64,000 nt of DNA from Trichococcus sp. K1Tr (GTDB lineage Bacteria; Bacillota; Bacilli; Lactobacillales; Aerococcaceae). A program made the translations under genes and the position numbers. The DNA is taken from NCBI RefSeq assembly GCF_028309625.1, contig NZ_JAQMHR010000008.1:1-64000 (forward strand), written 5' to 3'. Under the pieces are notes generated by a model that had not been told where the DNA came from, made no database searches, and worked only from the letters and a program-made list of their open reading frames with translations. Below, in pieces: positions 61,762-64,000 of this stretch. The stretch's first letter is position 1, and each line of letters starts with the position of its first letter.

Positions 61762-62574
61762 TTACCCGTTGTCGCTGGAAGTTAAAGAAACGTCCATGTC
61801 TGTGTTGATAAGATCCAGAATTTCATTTTTTATTTCCAGATAGGCAGCGTCTACGTTTACGCGATTACTTTTTGTATCTAGCGTTTTATGCGTGTAGTCC
61901 AATTCATAAGTCTTTATGATTTTCCCTGGTTGCTTGGACATCACGATGACGCGATTTCCCAAAGATAGCGCTTCGTCGACATCATGGGTAATCATGAGAA
62001 CCGTATTTTTGTTTTCTTGCCACAAATCACGAATCAATGTCTGCATATTCAAGCGCGTGAGAGCGTCCAATGCCCCTAATGGCTCATCCATGAGAATCAG
62101 TTCCGGCCGATTAGCCAGAACTCGCGCCAATGCCACACGCTGGCGCATACCGCCTGAAAGTTCAAAGACGGCTTTGTCTTTATCTTTCAGTAATCCGATT
62201 TGTTCGAGGAAGTGATTACTGATTTGGTCAACTGCTTTTTTGCCCAACCCTCTGATATTCGGGCCGAAGCCGACATTATCTTTTACACTTAACCAAGGAT
62301 ATAGGGTAGGTGTTTGGAAAACCACACCTCGATTCCAGTCCGGGCCTTGGATCGGGTTGCCTTGGAAAGTTGCTTCACCTGTTGTTGGTTGTTGATAACC
62401 AGCAATGATTTTCAGCAACGTACTTTTTCCACAACCGGAAGGCCCCAACACGCAAACAAAGTCTTGGGGGGCAATCGTCAGGTCAATTCTTTCCAACGCC
62501 AACATCTGCTCTTTTCCGTTGCCGTAATCCATGCTGACATTGCGCAGCTCAATTAAAGATTTTTGTGAATTCAT
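61762..62574 (-). CDS. ABC transporter ATPase, taurine/nitrate/sulfonate type
   Basis: A 270-residue ABC ATPase of the TauB/SsuB/NrtD group. Walker A is LGPSGCGKSTLL, the Q-loop is VVFQTPTLYPWLSV, the signature is ELSGGMRQRVALARVLA and Walker B is LILMDEPLGALDALT. A C-terminal extension of about 60 residues follows. It is the last gene of the operon, 12 bases after the binding protein. AAGGA lies 9 bases before the start. Confidence 0.92.
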   Translation of the reverse strand: MNSQKSLIELRNVSMDYGNGKEQMLALERIDLTIAPQDFVCVLGPSGCGKSTLLKIIAGYQQPTTGEATFQGNPIQGPDWNRGVVFQTPTLYPWLSVKDNVGFGPNIRGLGKKAVDQISNHFLEQIGLLKDKDKAVFELSGGMRQRVALARVLANRPELILMDEPLGALDALTRLNMQTLIRDLWQENKNTVLMITHDVDEALSLGNRVIVMSKQPGKIIKTYELDYTHKTLDTKSNRVNVDAAYLEIKNEILDLINTDMDVSLTSSDNG

Positions 62575-62586
62575 ATCAAAACATCC

Positions 62587-63639
62587 TTATCTTTCCAAGT
62601 ACATTTCAATGTATTGTGGATTAATAAAAGCATCAAATTCATCTTGCGACGGGGATTCTGTGATTGTTCCTTGTCCCAACAAGAAATCGGATGTTTCTTT
62701 CATAACTTTCGAAAAAGCACCAGCTTTTTCGCTGGTCCCCATATATTCATCAGATATTTCTTCTTCAGAAGTCAACCAAATTGAACCTTGCATTTGTGCC
62801 AACGCATCTTCAGCTGTGATTCCCAATGGATCCGCAACGATTTCAGCAGCTTTGTTCGGATTTTCCCGGTAAATATTTCCACCTGCGACAAGCGCTGCAA
62901 TGAAATCAGTTGTGAGTTCTGGATATTGTTCAGTGAATCCTTTTCTTGCAAGCAATACGTTCGCCGTTTTGTGGCCCATGGCAGCAGCCTGTTCTGAAGA
63001 AATCAGTATATCACCATCTTCCAACAGATGCCCTAGTGAAGGCTGCCATGTATAGGCTGCATCAATATCCCCTCGTTCCCATGCTGCGACAATATCCACG
63101 GTCTTCATGTCAAGCAGTTGTACTTGATCGGCAATGCCCGCATCGTTAAGAACTTGCAAAAGGCTGTAATGAGCAGTGGACGCAAATGTTGTTGCCACGG
63201 TCATACCCGCCAAATCTTCGACTTTCTCGATTTCGCTATCTTTCCGAACGGCTAAAGCTTCTATTTCACCCAGTATTTCATGTAGCCAAATCAATTCTAC
63301 ATCTAGTCCTCTTGCTAAGGCGATGATTCCGTTGGTGTTTCCCATCGATGCAAAATCGATACTTCCTGACGCAAAGGCTTGGTTCGCTTCCACCCCCGAA
63401 TCAAAAACCAAAAAATTGGTCTCGATGCCTTTATCAGCGAAATACTCATCAAACAGGGCCTCCGTCTTGGCAATTTTTTCATCGTTTGGTACGCGCAAAT
63501 AACCGATATTGATTTCTTTCGGCAGCTGGCCTCCTTCGGAACTGACCTGTTCCGTCGTCTCATCGGCTCCGCCACATGCGGCTAATGCACCGGCTGCCAA
63601 AATAGTGAGCATAAATCCAAATATTTTTTTTCTTTTCAT
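62587..63639 (-). CDS. ABC transporter substrate-binding lipoprotein, taurine/sulfonate type
   Basis: A 350-residue lipoprotein. The signal peptide MKRKKIFGFMLTILAAGALA ends in lipobox LAAC at residue 22. The type II binding fold shows EINIGYLRVPNDEKIAKTE, GSIDFASMGNTNGIIALARG, LAGMTVATTFASTAHYSLL and DIDAAYTWQPSLGHL, as in TauA-like proteins. Taurine is likely, though nitrate, sulfonates or other small organics are also bound by this family. It starts 1 base after the permease stop. AAGGA lies before the start. Confidence 0.9.
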   Translation of the reverse strand: MKRKKIFGFMLTILAAGALAACGGADETTEQVSSEGGQLPKEINIGYLRVPNDEKIAKTEALFDEYFADKGIETNFLVFDSGVEANQAFASGSIDFASMGNTNGIIALARGLDVELIWLHEILGEIEALAVRKDSEIEKVEDLAGMTVATTFASTAHYSLLQVLNDAGIADQVQLLDMKTVDIVAAWERGDIDAAYTWQPSLGHLLEDGDILISSEQAAAMGHKTANVLLARKGFTEQYPELTTDFIAALVAGGNIYRENPNKAAEIVADPLGITAEDALAQMQGSIWLTSEEEISDEYMGTSEKAGAFSKVMKETSDFLLGQGTITESPSQDEFDAFINPQYIEMYLER

Positions 63640-63640
63640 A

Positions 63641-64000
63641 TTAATCCTTCCCTTTCCAGAATATCAATTTATTTTCCAAATACAACAACCCGCTGTCCAT
63701 CATAATGCCTGTGACACCCATTATGATGATTCCAACAAACATGACATCCGATTTTAGGTAACGAGAGGCATCGATCACCATCCACCCAATACCGGAAGTT
63801 GCCGCAGTCATCTCAGCAGCCACCAGTGTCGTGTAGGAGAATCCTATAGCGGTTCGCAGTCCTGTAAAAATATTCGGCAAACAAGCAGGCAGGACGATTT
63901 TGACAAACAAATCCTTTTGGCTTGCCCCCAAAGACAGCGCACTCAGAATGTAGTCCTGATTCACATTATTTACCGCGGCGACACATGCGGTATAAATCGG
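63641..64000 (-). CDS. ABC transporter permease, TauC/SsuC type (partial)
   Basis: The C-terminal 119 codons of a BPD_transp_1 permease; the frame stays open to the window end, so the start lies outside. The coupling-loop motif ALSLGASQKDLFVKIVLPACLP (EAA-like) and the following IFTGLRTAIGFSYTTLVAAEM match TauC/SsuC. It precedes the binding-protein and ATPase genes with one-base and twelve-base gaps, so the operon order is permease, binding protein, ATPase. Confidence 0.9.
   Translation of the reverse strand, partial: PIYTACVAAVNNVNQDYILSALSLGASQKDLFVKIVLPACLPNIFTGLRTAIGFSYTTLVAAEMTAATSGIGWMVIDASRYLKSDVMFVGIIIMGVTGIMMDSGLLYLENKLIFWKGKD

Overview
The window comes from a low- to mid-GC Gram-positive bacterium (Firmicutes, Lactobacillales-like). 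The signs are strong AGGAGG ribosome sites, LrgAB/LytST, an AraR of the GntR-LacI type, CcpA cre sites, an ECF transporter, a phosphoketolase and a Bacillus-type SOS box. The gene set fits a Carnobacteriaceae member such as Trichococcus. That assignment is an inference, because only about 49 bases of 16S rRNA are present.

Layout. 1-550: 5' end of a 16S rRNA gene (minus strand) behind three tandem promoters. 0.5-3.7 kb: MATE efflux pump with its MarR regulator, then glycerate kinase. 3.8-7.6 kb: a five-gene operon with a uridine-phosphorylase-like enzyme, an ECF S component, EcfT and two ECF ATPases. 7.8-8.9 kb: lrgAB. 9.4-11.2 kb: an OFA-type MFS carrier and a DUF2294 protein. 11.4-15.6 kb: a CstA/BtsT-type carrier beside a LytS/LytT-type two-component system. 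16.9-22 kb: FabK-like flavoenzyme, CoA transferase and a second OFA carrier, divergent from a LysR regulator with a well-placed operator. 22-31 kb: single genes (OsmC, MerR, two HAD phosphatases, CorA, SulP, CBS, VOC) and a two-gene operon under a near-perfect SOS box.

31-55 kb is mostly one pentose region. It holds a ChvE/MmsA/MmsB-type sugar ABC operon ending in an orphan PTS IIB-like gene, and a divergent three-component system (sugar-binding lipoprotein, YesM-type kinase, YesN-type AraC regulator). It also holds a degenerate AraC fragment, phosphoketolase, araA-araD-araB, araR and, further on, a secreted GH43 arabinanase. Palindromic AraR-type boxes sit at the araB, araR and arabinanase promoters. 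Together these genes would degrade arabinan, import the released sugar, convert it to xylulose-5-phosphate and split it by phosphoketolase. Alanine dehydrogenase, glycerol dehydrogenase and a flotillin/NfeD pair lie inside this stretch.

55-64 kb: a PhnB-like VOC protein, an HxlR regulator divergent from adhC-estD (formaldehyde detoxification), a TPR-like protein, a 51-bp tandem hairpin repeat, an oligopeptide-binding lipoprotein, and a taurine/nitrate/sulfonate-type ABC operon cut by the window end. No prophage, insertion sequence, tRNA or CRISPR array was seen.
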